Below, one piece after another: positions 56,301 through 63,806 of a stretch of 64,000 bases of DNA. Position numbers and translations under genes: made by a program. The stretch covers positions 1,057,001 through 1,121,000 of the forward strand of contig NZ_CP102451.1 of NCBI RefSeq assembly GCF_024637875.1. Direction: 5' to 3'. Below the pieces are notes generated by a model that searched no databases, was not told the DNA's origin, and saw only the letters and a program-made list of their open reading frames with translations. Positions within the stretch are counted from its first letter, which is position 1. Each line of letters begins with the position of its first letter. The stretch is from Vagococcus luciliae. GTDB lineage: Bacteria; Bacillota; Bacilli; Lactobacillales; Vagococcaceae.

Positions 56301-58604
56301 ACAGGGTTTGTGAGAAATGAAAAAGCATTACCTTTTGATGTGTCATTTGAAGATAATGGGCAACCAAAAGCATTGGAATTGACTATGATTAACTATAAAG
56401 GAAGCATGTTACTAGAAAAAGTAAATGCCTCTAAAGAACCACTTTCGGGAGCTGTATTTAATTTACTTGATGGAGTGACAAAGGAAGTTCTAAGAGAAGC
56501 ACTTTCAGTAGATGAAAAAGGAAAACTTTCTATTGAAGAACTAGCGCCAGGAAATTACGAGCTAGAAGAAGTCAAAGCCCCAACAGGTTATATGATTAAT
56601 AAAGAAAATGTAGAATTTACTATTTCTGATAAATCAGTTGACCAACCAGAAACAATAAAAGAAACATTTGTAAACTATAAAACTCAAGTAGAATTTAAAA
56701 AGACTGATGTAGATGGCCAACCTTTAAAAGATGCGACATTTGATTTATATGATAAAGCAAATGGAACAAAAATTAAGGAAAATCTTGTGTCAGATCAAAC
56801 TGGAAAAATAGCTTTAGACAACCTATCACCAGGCGAGTATGAATTAGTTGAAACCAAAGCCCCAACAGGTTACATCTTAAATACTGAAAAAGTATCTTTC
56901 AAAGTAGAAGCAACACATAAAGGTCAACCAGAAGTTCTGACACTAAAAGATGTTGTAAACTATCAAGGAACTGTGGAATTTACCAAAGTAGATGAAACAG
57001 GAAAAGGCTTAGAAGGTGCAATCTTTGAAGTAGTAGATAAAGATGGAAAAACAGTTCAAGAAAATATTACCGGAGATAAAGACGGTAAATTTGTCGTCGA
57101 GCACTTATCACCAGGCGAGTATGAATTAGTTGAAACCAAAGCCCCAACAGGTTACATCTTAAATACTGAAAAAGTATCTTTCAAAGTAGAAGCAACACAT
57201 AAAGGTCAACCAGAAGTTATAACATTAAAAGATGTTGTAAACTATCAAGGAACTGTGGAATTTACCAAAGTAGATGAAACAGGAAAAGGCTTAGAAGGTG
57301 CAATCTTTGAAGTAGTAGATAAAGATGGAAAAACAGTTCAAGAAAATATTACCGGAGATAAAGACGGTAAATTTGTCGTCGAACACTTATCACCAGGCGA
57401 GTATGAATTAGTTGAAACCAAAGCCCCAACAGGTTACATCTTAAATACTGAAAAAGTATCTTTCAAAGTAGAAGCAACACATAAAGGTCAACCAGAAGGT
57501 CTAGTATTAAAAGATGTTGTAAACTATCAAGGAACTGTGGAATTTACTAAAGTCGATGAAACAGGAAAAGGCTTAGAAGGCGCAATCTTTGAAGTATTAA
57601 ATAAAGAGGGTAAGACAGTTCAAGCAAATATTACGGGTGATAAAGATGGTAAATTTGTAGTCGAGCACTTATCACCAGGCGAGTATGAATTAGTTGAAAC
57701 CAAAGCGCCGACAGGTTATATCTTAAATACTGAAAAAGTATCTTTCAAAGTGGCAGATAGTCAAAAAGGTCAACCAGAAGTTCTGACATTAAAAGATGTT
57801 GTAAACTATCAAGGAACTGTGGAATTTACTAAAGTCGATGAAACAGGAAAAGGCTTAGAAGGCGCAATCTTTGAAGTATTAAATAAAGAGGGTAAGACAG
57901 TTCAAGCAAATATTACGGGTGATAAAGATGGTAAATTTGTAGTCGAGCACTTATCACCAGGCGAGTATGAATTAGTTGAAACCAAAGCGCCGACAGGTTA
58001 TATCTTAAATACTGAAAAAGTATCTTTCAAAGTAGAAGCAACACATAAAGGTCAACCAGAAGTTCTAACATTAAAAGATGTTGTGAACTATCAAGGAACT
58101 GTGGAATTTACTAAAGTCGATGAAACAGGTAAAGGCTTAGAAGGTGCAATCTTTGAAGTATTAAATAAAGAGGGTAAAACAGTTCAAGAGAATATTACGG
58201 GTGATAAAGACGGTAAATTTGTAGTCGAACACTTATCACCAGGCGAATATGAATTAGTTGAAACCAAAGCCCCAACAGGGTATGAAAAATTAACAACAGC
58301 CATTAAATTTACAGTAAATTCAAAAGAAGAAGGACAAGTTAAGCCAATCCAATTGGAAGATATTGTAAATAAAAAAATTGTACCTAAACCAGATATAACT
58401 GAACCAAGTACAAGAGAATCAAGTATAAATAAACCAAGTACTAGTGAAACTAGTCGTCCTAATAGTTCAGACAGTACGAAAAAATCAGATGCAACACATT
58501 TACCAAAAGCAGGTGAGGATAGGGTGAAACATTGGGTTGTTTCTATTATTGGTTTAATGCTAATCGCGAGTATGTTAGTTATTTATAAAAAACGACAAAA
58601 ATAG
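50340..58604 (+). CDS. Giant cell-wall adhesin: Cna-type A domains plus 17 SpaA/Cna-B repeats
   Basis: 2754 residues. Signal peptide (about 1-32) and an N-terminal region to about 200. About five collagen-adhesin A-type domains follow to about 1065, recognisable by their IDWTIDVNKS, YEWEVKANY, IDWELMVNKA, YDWVVDVNVN and IMWDALINPS strands. From residue 1070 come 17 B repeats with a KxD Lys near the start and LxPGxYxLxETxAPxGY near the end, i.e. the Lys and Glu of SpaA-type isopeptide bonds. The last five are 94 residues each and nearly identical (about 56949-58350). A Ser/Thr linker, LPKAG at 2721-2725, a membrane helix and a basic tail follow. Likely role: attachment to host matrix or other cells on a long protease-resistant stalk. 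Confidence 0.93.
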   Translation: MNLIKEKQFGFWLSLILIIPYFLQPVVAVAEGLSKSINETSISLRDFKFADIERSNLSKLSFNITKESEVKEEFIIKSSEPLKKIITNNGEEGISTEIVNEGFKLTLSSENKSLLDFQLETVNENVDTWVITLPSGETKEIHKETAESSLKKEEVVEADNPSENELGKTINPLKETRELREPGNIKPLLDELNGGKSLIESLSVTLDGKQPLPPEGIRADQSLRLAIKWAIPEDVAQEMIAGDYYEFKLPEELQVTPRTGNLTGQDGVVFGKYKLTSDGTVRFEFNEEISQHGFIEGEFIHNQQLKNITKPGKVEIRLPHEQGLPPVEVLVKSNTDSVIEKSGQVDKQWGANNIDWTIDVNKSLSTLKDVKVEDVLPVGLSTESISVVPIDVTLDGEVIGEKGPALVENIDYEVKQNTVIFLKDVTQAYRIKLKSKIGVEAKTPKENEESVSFTNKAILHIGEKKKETSATVEAYYHKNLTKTGPYRHDDGGQVYEWEVKANYLENTMKAGTKIQDRYKVPKDVSYSLGLVPNSIKIVTVTFDESGEEVYGKTPLSSNDYEIVDKKEDGFDIVLKNDIKTALKIIYKTKVDGYISGSEQIGNDVSIDGEYTEGSIGVTENQNLIKWPGEVNYDAKTIDWELMVNKAQYNMIDWVLTDTMSPGQELLAETMKIHEVGGSELIVNKDYKIEVDGQQFKIIFLGELAKGTDKTYRIFYTTSFDLEKIDQGHEKEHENTFWNESSHDWIDKTGKKQHAETTKVGPRIQDHFKYNGSKHVSYKMKDKAYDWVVDVNVNRHKLVDAVVEDVIKGQHELIEDSIKIYELKVYSTSATDRETDVTSSVTHKVIQEGDHKKIRIELPKDSMKAYRIEYRTTHEGKLVKDEKISNKAVFENNHVKHELSAEIQPYFAGETIQKTGKVNPENGNEIMWDALINPSQSHLENVVITDKPSSNQILNKESFKLYSTTIENENDYDIYQDKELVQGKDFEVAIETNDLTGEQVVKVKLIGDLAKIDTSYMLKYVTTLNNTTDSSDVEVFNSIKLNADHVESMNTETSSTVMVVDNEATATGKAGKIRISKYSSFDNKPLEGAHFEIWKTNRNKEKKQLLRSGVTNKEGQWDFGNIRPGSYLLVETKAPDNFLISPELKNGRLIEVKAQENITDIQEIKEVNDPNEVVVTKVSKDGKPLSGATFNLLDESKQLVINQTPLVSDEDGQIRLSELKEGTYYLKELSAPSGYIRNDELLPIYVTKEKSKPLTFTNYQGSVSFDKIDGQTNQPLSGATFDILSLDNPDLSVKGITGDENGHFNVSGLAPGKYQLVETNAPTGYVLNTKNMSFDIPEHASTEPETINLGQVKNVKGSAKFKKVSEDGHTLKGATFRIKNKDTQDVVIDQLTGNDKGEFEIEGIAPGEYVLEETKAPIGYIRNTEEKTFSIDNKGNGEINSTDIGSIVNYKGKITFDKVTETGEKLVGAKFQVVNKETKEVIVKDVESDNKGHYVVDGLAPGNYELEETQAPENYIRNKAVVAFTIPAETNGKPEETHLSDVVNYQGDVHFKKVDETNQPLNHAEFKLSDKNSGKVIKQDIKEVAPGEFTISGLAPGEYVLEETKAPENYILNTEPYEFTIQKDESGKPVVTKIDNIVNYQGSVSFKKTTDKGELLGGAVFSLRDAKTKHVVIDNIKETTKGEFTLTHLAPGDYELIETQAPEGYVLNTKPMTFSIDGKQKGQPKQLELDNVVNYQGSVSFSKVDDKGNPLSGATFKLFNKDSGEVVNSEITEASKGQFTITDLAPGHYSLEEVTAPTGFIKNNQRIDFTIDNQLEGKPSVVTLDAFTNYQGSLLIKKTNEEGTLLPNAVFELSRIIDGKPQVVATDLTTDLLGQVSVTGLVPGEYVVKEVKAPVGYKINTQEFNVIIASSHLGMPEQSVISVTDYQGSIQITKTDKEAHLLSGAVFAIRDAVSHQIVKNNLTTDSTGRVMVGQLMPGNYELVETQAPTGFVRNEKALPFDVSFEDNGQPKALELTMINYKGSMLLEKVNASKEPLSGAVFNLLDGVTKEVLREALSVDEKGKLSIEELAPGNYELEEVKAPTGYMINKENVEFTISDKSVDQPETIKETFVNYKTQVEFKKTDVDGQPLKDATFDLYDKANGTKIKENLVSDQTGKIALDNLSPGEYELVETKAPTGYILNTEKVSFKVEATHKGQPEVLTLKDVVNYQGTVEFTKVDETGKGLEGAIFEVVDKDGKTVQENITGDKDGKFVVEHLSPGEYELVETKAPTGYILNTEKVSFKVEATHKGQPEVITLKDVVNYQGTVEFTKVDETGKGLEGAIFEVVDKDGKTVQENITGDKDGKFVVEHLSPGEYELVETKAPTGYILNTEKVSFKVEATHKGQPEGLVLKDVVNYQGTVEFTKVDETGKGLEGAIFEVLNKEGKTVQANITGDKDGKFVVEHLSPGEYELVETKAPTGYILNTEKVSFKVADSQKGQPEVLTLKDVVNYQGTVEFTKVDETGKGLEGAIFEVLNKEGKTVQANITGDKDGKFVVEHLSPGEYELVETKAPTGYILNTEKVSFKVEATHKGQPEVLTLKDVVNYQGTVEFTKVDETGKGLEGAIFEVLNKEGKTVQENITGDKDGKFVVEHLSPGEYELVETKAPTGYEKLTTAIKFTVNSKEEGQVKPIQLEDIVNKKIVPKPDITEPSTRESSINKPSTSETSRPNSSDSTKKSDATHLPKAGEDRVKHWVVSIIGLMLIASMLVIYKKRQK
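56949..58350 (+). repeat. Five tandem 282-bp repeats within the adhesin gene
   Basis: Units begin at about 56949, 57231, 57513, 57795 and 58077, each opening with GATGTTGTAAACTATCAAGG or a near copy. The period is 282 bp (94 codons). Differences are few, with blocks shared between units 1-2 (VVDKDGK) and units 3-5 (VLNKEGK), a pattern of recent duplication or gene conversion. Confidence 0.88.
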
Positions 58605-58612
58605 ATAGACTA

Positions 58613-58640
58613 GGCAAGAGATATTTTCTCTTGCCTTTTT
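58613..58640 (+). terminator. Terminator of the adhesin gene
   Basis: GGCAAGAGA (58613-58621) pairs with TCTCTTGCC (58627-58635), then TTTTT. Confidence 0.85.
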
Positions 58641-58749
58641 AAAATTTTATGAAATAAAATCTATTGTTTGATATTTTATGTTATACTAGAGCGTGAATTT
58701 CTACTAAATTAGTAATATAAATACATAGAAAATTAAGAGGAGTCTATAT

Positions 58750-60327
58750 ATGGGATTTGATCAACAAAAAGAAGTCGATAGAAGAAGAACATTTGCTATT
58801 ATTTCGCATCCGGATGCTGGTAAAACAACAATTACGGAACAGTTACTATTGTTTGGTGGTGCAATTAGAAATGCGGGAACTGTAAAAGGAAAAAAATCTG
58901 GAAACTATGCTAAATCAGACTGGATGGATATTGAAAAACAACGTGGGATTTCAGTTACAAGTTCTGTGATGCAATTTGATTTTCAAGGCAAACGCGTGAA
59001 TATTTTAGATACACCAGGACATGAGGATTTCTCGGAAGATACTTATCGTACATTGATGGCAGTCGATAGTGCTGTCATGGTAATTGATAGTGCTAAAGGG
59101 ATTGAAGCACAAACAAAAAAACTTTTCCAAGTATGTCGAATGCGTGGGATTCCTATTTTTACCTTTATCAATAAATTAGATAGAGATGGTCGTGAACCAC
59201 TTGATTTATTGGAAGAATTAGAAGAAGTGTTAGAAATTGATTCTTATCCAATGAACTGGCCAATTGGTATGGGAAAAGGTTTTGAAGGATTGTATGATAT
59301 TTACAACAATCGTATTGAAATCCATCGTCCTGATCGATTTGATGGCGAAAGATTTTTACCGTTGAATGATGAAAGAGAATTGGCAATGGATCATCCATTA
59401 AAAGAGCAATCTATTTTTTCTCAAGTGATGGAAGAAGTAGAGTTATTACTTGAAGCCGGAAATGAATTTTCAGAAGAAAAAATTGCTAAAGGTGAGTTAA
59501 CCCCTGTGTTTTTTGGTTCTGCTTTGACGAATTTTGGTGTGGAAACATTTTTAGAAACCTTTTTACAATTTGCACCAAAACCAAACGAGCATGAAACGAA
59601 AGATGGTGGAGAAATTAGTCCTTACGATAAAGATTTTTCTGGATTTGTCTTTAAAATTCAAGCAAATATGAACCCAGCTCATAGAGACAGGATTGCATTT
59701 GTTCGTATTTGTTCAGGTAGCTTTGAAAAAGGTATGGAAGTCAAGTTAGCGCGTGAATCGAAAAAAATTAAACTAAATAATTCAACGCAATTTATGGCTG
59801 ATTCACGTGAAGTGGTGGAAGAAGCTGTTGCAGGTGATATTATTGGGTTATATGATACTGGGACATATCAGATTGGTGATACTTTATTTACTGGTAAAGA
59901 TAGAATCGAATTTGAAGATTTACCACAATTTACACCAGAATTATTTATGAAAGTCACAGCTAAAAACGTGATGAAACAAAAATCATTCTACAAAGGGTTA
60001 TATCAATTGGTTCAAGAAGGAGCTATCCAATTATACAAAACTTATTTAACAGAAGACTTTATTATTGGAGCAGTCGGTCAACTACAGTTTGAGGTATTCA
60101 AACATCGTATGTTGAATGAGTACAATACTGAGTTAATCATGGAACCAATGGGAACAAAAATTGCTCGTTGGATTGACCCATCTCAGTTAGATGAAAAAAT
60201 GAGTTCAAGTCGAAATATCTTAGCAAGAGATCGATTTGACCAACCATTATTCTTATTTGAAAACCAGTTCGCGATGCGTTGGTTTGCAGATAAGTATCCA
60301 GATGTAGAATTGAAAACATTGTTATAA
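58750..60327 (+). CDS. prfC: Peptide chain release factor 3
   Basis: 525 residues, the normal RF3 length. GTPase motifs [11 protein letters not shown] (G1), [12 protein letters not shown] (G3) and NKLDRDG (G4) are clear, followed by the beta-barrel and C-terminal domains. It recycles RF1/RF2 from the ribosome after termination. AAGAGGAG precedes the ATG. Transcribed alone. Confidence 0.95.
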   Translation: MGFDQQKEVDRRRTFAIISHPDAGKTTITEQLLLFGGAIRNAGTVKGKKSGNYAKSDWMDIEKQRGISVTSSVMQFDFQGKRVNILDTPGHEDFSEDTYRTLMAVDSAVMVIDSAKGIEAQTKKLFQVCRMRGIPIFTFINKLDRDGREPLDLLEELEEVLEIDSYPMNWPIGMGKGFEGLYDIYNNRIEIHRPDRFDGERFLPLNDERELAMDHPLKEQSIFSQVMEEVELLLEAGNEFSEEKIAKGELTPVFFGSALTNFGVETFLETFLQFAPKPNEHETKDGGEISPYDKDFSGFVFKIQANMNPAHRDRIAFVRICSGSFEKGMEVKLARESKKIKLNNSTQFMADSREVVEEAVAGDIIGLYDTGTYQIGDTLFTGKDRIEFEDLPQFTPELFMKVTAKNVMKQKSFYKGLYQLVQEGAIQLYKTYLTEDFIIGAVGQLQFEVFKHRMLNEYNTELIMEPMGTKIARWIDPSQLDEKMSSSRNILARDRFDQPLFLFENQFAMRWFADKYPDVELKTLL

Positions 60328-60340
60328 AAATAATTTGTTG

Positions 60341-60377
60341 GAGATTTTTCCTATAGTTTAGGAAAAATCTCTTTTTT
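60341..60377 (+). terminator. Terminator of prfC
   Basis: GAGATTTTTCCTA and TAGGAAAAATCTC, 13 bp, with a 5-base loop and TTTTTT. Confidence 0.85.
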
Positions 60378-60451
60378 ATGTTAAAAAGGTGTCACAAATT
60401 AGTTACTTGAAACGTTATATATTATGAGAGTAAATATGGAAGGAGTTTATC

Positions 60452-60991
60452 ATGAAAAATCACAGGACAGATAAAGAATTTTTTGAGTATGTATATGATA
60501 TATATGAACAGAAAATATTTTATCAAGCTTTATCTATATTGAATAATAAAGAGCAAGCAGAAGACATTACTCAAGAGGTTTTTGAACAATTATATTCAGA
60601 TTTTGAAAGTATAAAAAAATTTAATGATCTACATTTAAAAAAATTTATTATCAAAACAACAAAGAATAAATCGATTGATTTGTATCGTAAAAACAATACT
60701 CGGATAAAATATCTTGAAACTTATAAAACTAAAAAAAATAACAATGAAGAAGATAATAATGTGAATGATTATGTAGATAAAATGATATCTGAACAGGAAA
60801 TACTAGATATTAGTAAGCAATTAAAAGAACCATATCTTCATGTTTTTTTGTATAGAGTTTATTATGGATTATCAAATAAAGAGATAGCAAAAATAATGGA
60901 TTCAAAAGAAGCAACCGTACGAAAACAATTTGAGAGGGCTAAAAATATAGTGAAAAAAGTGATTGGAGGGATTCATTATGGAAAAGAATGA
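60452..60991 (+). CDS. ECF-type RNA polymerase sigma factor
   Basis: 179 residues. Sigma70 region 2 at about 10-75 (EQAEDITQEVFEQLY, then FIIKTTKNKSIDLYRK) and region 4 at about 115-170 (RVYYGLSNKEIAKIMDSKEATVRKQFERAK). It overlaps its membrane partner gene by 14 bp, the usual sigma/anti-sigma coupling. A TGAAAC at 60408-60413 could be the -35 box of an autoregulated promoter, but no clear -10 CGTC is seen. AAGGAG lies before the ATG. Confidence 0.87.
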   Translation: MKNHRTDKEFFEYVYDIYEQKIFYQALSILNNKEQAEDITQEVFEQLYSDFESIKKFNDLHLKKFIIKTTKNKSIDLYRKNNTRIKYLETYKTKKNNNEEDNNVNDYVDKMISEQEILDISKQLKEPYLHVFLYRVYYGLSNKEIAKIMDSKEATVRKQFERAKNIVKKVIGGIHYGKE

Positions 60992-62375
60992 AAAACATGA
61001 ACAGGAGATATTAGAAGAAGTAGCAAATAGAATAGCTGAAGAAGAGTTTGATAAAGAACAAGAGATACATCATTTTTCTTCAACCTATCAATCAAATAAA
61101 CAAAATTTTTTAAAAAAGGTGTCAACAAAAAAATCAAAAACCAAATTTGGATTAAAACGTGTGTTGATGATAGCCATTATATCAATAGTTTTGATTCCAA
61201 CAACTATTTATGCTTCAAAAGAAATTTATCAATGGATAGTAACTAAAAATAATTATGAATTAAATCTCTCTTTATATGATAATAAGAAATATAATCATGA
61301 TCATTTTTATAAACTAAAATTTGATTATATTCCAATTGATATGATAGAAGATGGGGATTCAAATAAATTTAGTTATAAAGGCAATTTAGATAGTGGAGGA
61401 ATTAGTTTTGTTTTATGGCAATTATCTGGGAAAGATGATTTTAAAGAACTTTATACAAAAGACTATAAGGAATTAACGATTAATCATCATCCTAGTATTG
61501 TCATTAAAAAAAATATGATGAATTCAGGAGATATTCAATTTGATACGATTGTTTATCTATTTTTTGAGAAGGAAGGTTATGTTTTACAAGCCTATATTTC
61601 AAATGATGTTAAGGAATCAGAATGGAAAAAAATGTTAGAAAAAGTATCTTTAGGAGAAACCAATGAAAAGGATGCTACTCATTATGGTATTTTAAGTAAA
61701 GACTTATTCAAAGGTAAACAACCAGAAAAAAATTACTATTTACCTAAAAATAGTTCTAATATCCATAAGATAGGTGATGCAGTAAATACTAAAGTTTATG
61801 ACACGCAAGAGGTTTTATTTACCGTTAAAAGTGCCACTGTTATGGATAATATAAAATTATTAGATAAAAATAATTTTAATAGTAATTCATATGAACAGCT
61901 TAAAGACAAACAGTTAATAGCAAATGATGGTGAATTATTGCCATTTAATCAAAAAATAATCAAAAAAGGAGATGGCATACAAACACTTGATGAAGTAGTA
62001 GGAGAAAGGAAAGTAAAAACTAAATTTGTTTATTTGACAGTTACTATAGAAAATAAAAGTAAAAAAACTATTAAAGACTTATATTTTCAAAATAGACTGT
62101 ATCTTTTAGAAGATAGTAAAAAAGGGTTGAGTGTTGCTAAAGAAGAAGTTGATTTCACTCCATATTCAGGAGAAGTAGATTATTTAGATAGACATGGTGA
62201 AGGAAAAAGTTTTTATAAAATGCCAGATATTAAACCTGGAGAAAAAAGAGCAATAAAATTAGGTTATTTTGTTGACAGTACACAACCAAGTAAGATGTTT
62301 TTACCAGTTTTGTACTATGATGATATTGAAAAGTTGGATGCTAAAGGATTAGAATGGATAGACATTGGACAGTAA
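60978..62375 (+). CDS. Membrane protein, probable anti-sigma factor for the adjacent ECF sigma
   Basis: 465 residues from ATG 60978, chosen for GGAGGG 7 bases upstream (an in-frame TTG at 60963 lies over that site). A charged cytosolic N-terminus of about 60 residues, likely sigma-binding, precedes one membrane helix (about 63-82). A large extracytoplasmic part follows with a DUF4179/DUF4367-like first domain and a C-terminal immunoglobulin-like domain resembling DUF4352/DUF5643 (LTVTIENKSKKTIKDLYF ... DIKPGEKRAIKLGYFV). No zinc-binding anti-sigma motif is present. The role is inferred from the operon. Confidence 0.72.
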   Translation: MEKNEKHEQEILEEVANRIAEEEFDKEQEIHHFSSTYQSNKQNFLKKVSTKKSKTKFGLKRVLMIAIISIVLIPTTIYASKEIYQWIVTKNNYELNLSLYDNKKYNHDHFYKLKFDYIPIDMIEDGDSNKFSYKGNLDSGGISFVLWQLSGKDDFKELYTKDYKELTINHHPSIVIKKNMMNSGDIQFDTIVYLFFEKEGYVLQAYISNDVKESEWKKMLEKVSLGETNEKDATHYGILSKDLFKGKQPEKNYYLPKNSSNIHKIGDAVNTKVYDTQEVLFTVKSATVMDNIKLLDKNNFNSNSYEQLKDKQLIANDGELLPFNQKIIKKGDGIQTLDEVVGERKVKTKFVYLTVTIENKSKKTIKDLYFQNRLYLLEDSKKGLSVAKEEVDFTPYSGEVDYLDRHGEGKSFYKMPDIKPGEKRAIKLGYFVDSTQPSKMFLPVLYYDDIEKLDAKGLEWIDIGQ

Positions 62376-62381
62376 AAAAAC

Positions 62382-62419
62382 AACTTCCTTCAAAAAATTT
62401 TAATTAATTGAAGGAAGTT
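62382..62419. terminator. Hairpin between convergent sigma operon and lipoprotein gene
   Basis: AACTTCCTTCAA and TTGAAGGAAGTT, 12 bp, with a 14-base loop; A-run on the left, so it suits the minus-strand transcript best. Confidence 0.65.
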
Positions 62420-62423
62420 TATA

Positions 62424-63470
62424 TTATTCTAACATCTTCTCCAAATCAAGTGGCACGACATAATTCACGACAGTCAGTCCTTTTTTATCTCTGAAACGTT
62501 GCGTACCAGATTCAAAAATAGTGTAAAGTTTTCCATCTGATACAGAAATTTGTTCTAAGTAGGGTGGTGCTTCAATCATATTAATAGCATCTTTTTCTAG
62601 AAAAAGATCCCCATCACCTAGTTTATAAACTAGTATTTTTGAGTTATCGTCACCATAAGAACGAGATAATAGCATATAGTCTTTGTAAAAAGTAATCCCT
62701 TGAATTTGGGTTCCTACGTGCATTTTTTCTTCAGGATTTAAAGATTTATCGTCATCTATTAATTCTTTTTTTCCTTTTAATGTTGTATCAAATACACCTT
62801 TTCCATTAAATAAATATTTTTCTAAAATGGCTTTATGATCAATTGAGAAATAACCAACATAAAGGGCTTTATCGTGATAAGTGACGTAAGATGAACGTTT
62901 AATACCATCTAATGTGATTTCTTGGTCATAGACAATGGGTTCATAATGTTCTTCCATGTTGTATGCTTTTAATTTATCCATTGAAAAGGCCACGAGTTCA
63001 GCTTTATTAGAATCTGTTGAAGAACATACCCAAATATTTTTTGCAATAGGATCATAGGTAATGCCTCCTACATGGGGGTGACCTTTTAAAATAATGGTTT
63101 TAATGTATTTGTGAGTGTTTTTATCTAGAACATAGACAACAGAATGGTGGGTATCATCATGACTATAAGATGAAATTAATAAATAATCCTCTGAAATCGT
63201 CACACCTTGGGGATCCATAGACTTACTGACACTTTTTTTACCAGGTTCATCAAGTAATGGAACAATCGTTTCATTGAGCCCAGGTACAGGATAGGTATCA
63301 CCATTTGATATGTCAGGAAAATAACTTAAGTTATAAAAATCTGTATAGTTTTCTTTTAACTCTTCGGCTTGTTTAGCGACATCTTTTTGTTCAGATTCTT
63401 TAGAAGAAGATTGGCAAGCACTAACAAAAAATAATGCAATCGTTAGGATAGTTAAGGATAGTTTCTTCAT
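62424..63470 (-). CDS. Uncharacterised lipoprotein, beta-propeller-like
   Basis: 348 residues from ATG 63470, chosen because it starts a proper signal peptide with AAGGA upstream; the frame opens 20 codons earlier. The lipobox is VSAC (Cys about residue 19). The mature protein has repeated strand pairs with YVLDKNTHKYIKTIILKGHPHVGGI, GITYDPIAKNIWVCSS and GITFYKDYMLLSRSYG, an arrangement like YncE or other propellers. Function is unknown. Transcribed alone. Confidence 0.75.
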   Translation of the reverse strand: MKKLSLTILTIALFFVSACQSSSKESEQKDVAKQAEELKENYTDFYNLSYFPDISNGDTYPVPGLNETIVPLLDEPGKKSVSKSMDPQGVTISEDYLLISSYSHDDTHHSVVYVLDKNTHKYIKTIILKGHPHVGGITYDPIAKNIWVCSSTDSNKAELVAFSMDKLKAYNMEEHYEPIVYDQEITLDGIKRSSYVTYHDKALYVGYFSIDHKAILEKYLFNGKGVFDTTLKGKKELIDDDKSLNPEEKMHVGTQIQGITFYKDYMLLSRSYGDDNSKILVYKLGDGDLFLEKDAINMIEAPPYLEQISVSDGKLYTIFESGTQRFRDKKGLTVVNYVVPLDLEKMLE

Positions 63471-63551
63471 TAAATATCGTCCTTTTTTATATGATATTTT
63501 TAGCATAACGGATAGATATTTGAAACACAATGTATTTTTTATAGGTAAATA

Positions 63552-63580
63552 AAAAGGACTGGATTGATTAACAGTCCTTT
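63552..63580 (-). terminator. Terminator after the decayed ORF / SMR transcript
   Basis: AAAAGGACTG and CAGTCCTTTT, 10 bp, with a 9-10 base loop; read leftward it ends in TTTTTATTT. Confidence 0.7.
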
Positions 63581-63585
63581 TAGTT

Positions 63586-63806
63586 TTATTTTACTAATTC
63601 ACATTGTTTATGTTTAAGTTCATAGATAGCATCACATTTTTTGGCAACATCATTTAAGTGTTCTAAAGCATACTCTTTTTTATTATCTACTTGAGTTTAA
63701 ATGTACATATCAGTTAAAACTTTATCTAAGACAGACAGGTAAGGTAATAAATTGTACGATTGAAAAATGTTTGCTACATCATTTTTGGATAGTTTTTTTA
63801 TTTGTC
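63586..63806 (-). pseudogene. ORF of unknown function broken by an in-frame stop
   Basis: Reading leftward the frame gives NWIRQIKKLSKNDVANIFQS, YNLLPYLSVLDKVLTDMYI, a TAA at 63697-63699, then TQVDNKKEYALEHLNDVAKK and ends ELVK-stop at 63586-63588. There is no ATG start; the frame runs back over the SMR stop. It may be the C-terminal remnant of a regulator that went with the efflux gene, but this is a guess. Confidence 0.45.

Noticed and set aside
53548-58350. Regularly spaced repeats that might be taken for a CRISPR-like array
   Set aside because: The repeats are in-frame protein domains of about 94 codons without short direct repeats and unique spacers, and no cas genes are present.
60408-60436. 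Autoregulated ECF promoter upstream of the sigma gene
   Set aside because: TGAAAC fits a -35 box but no CGTC-type -10 is found at the right distance, so it is mentioned in the gene entry and not listed as a site.
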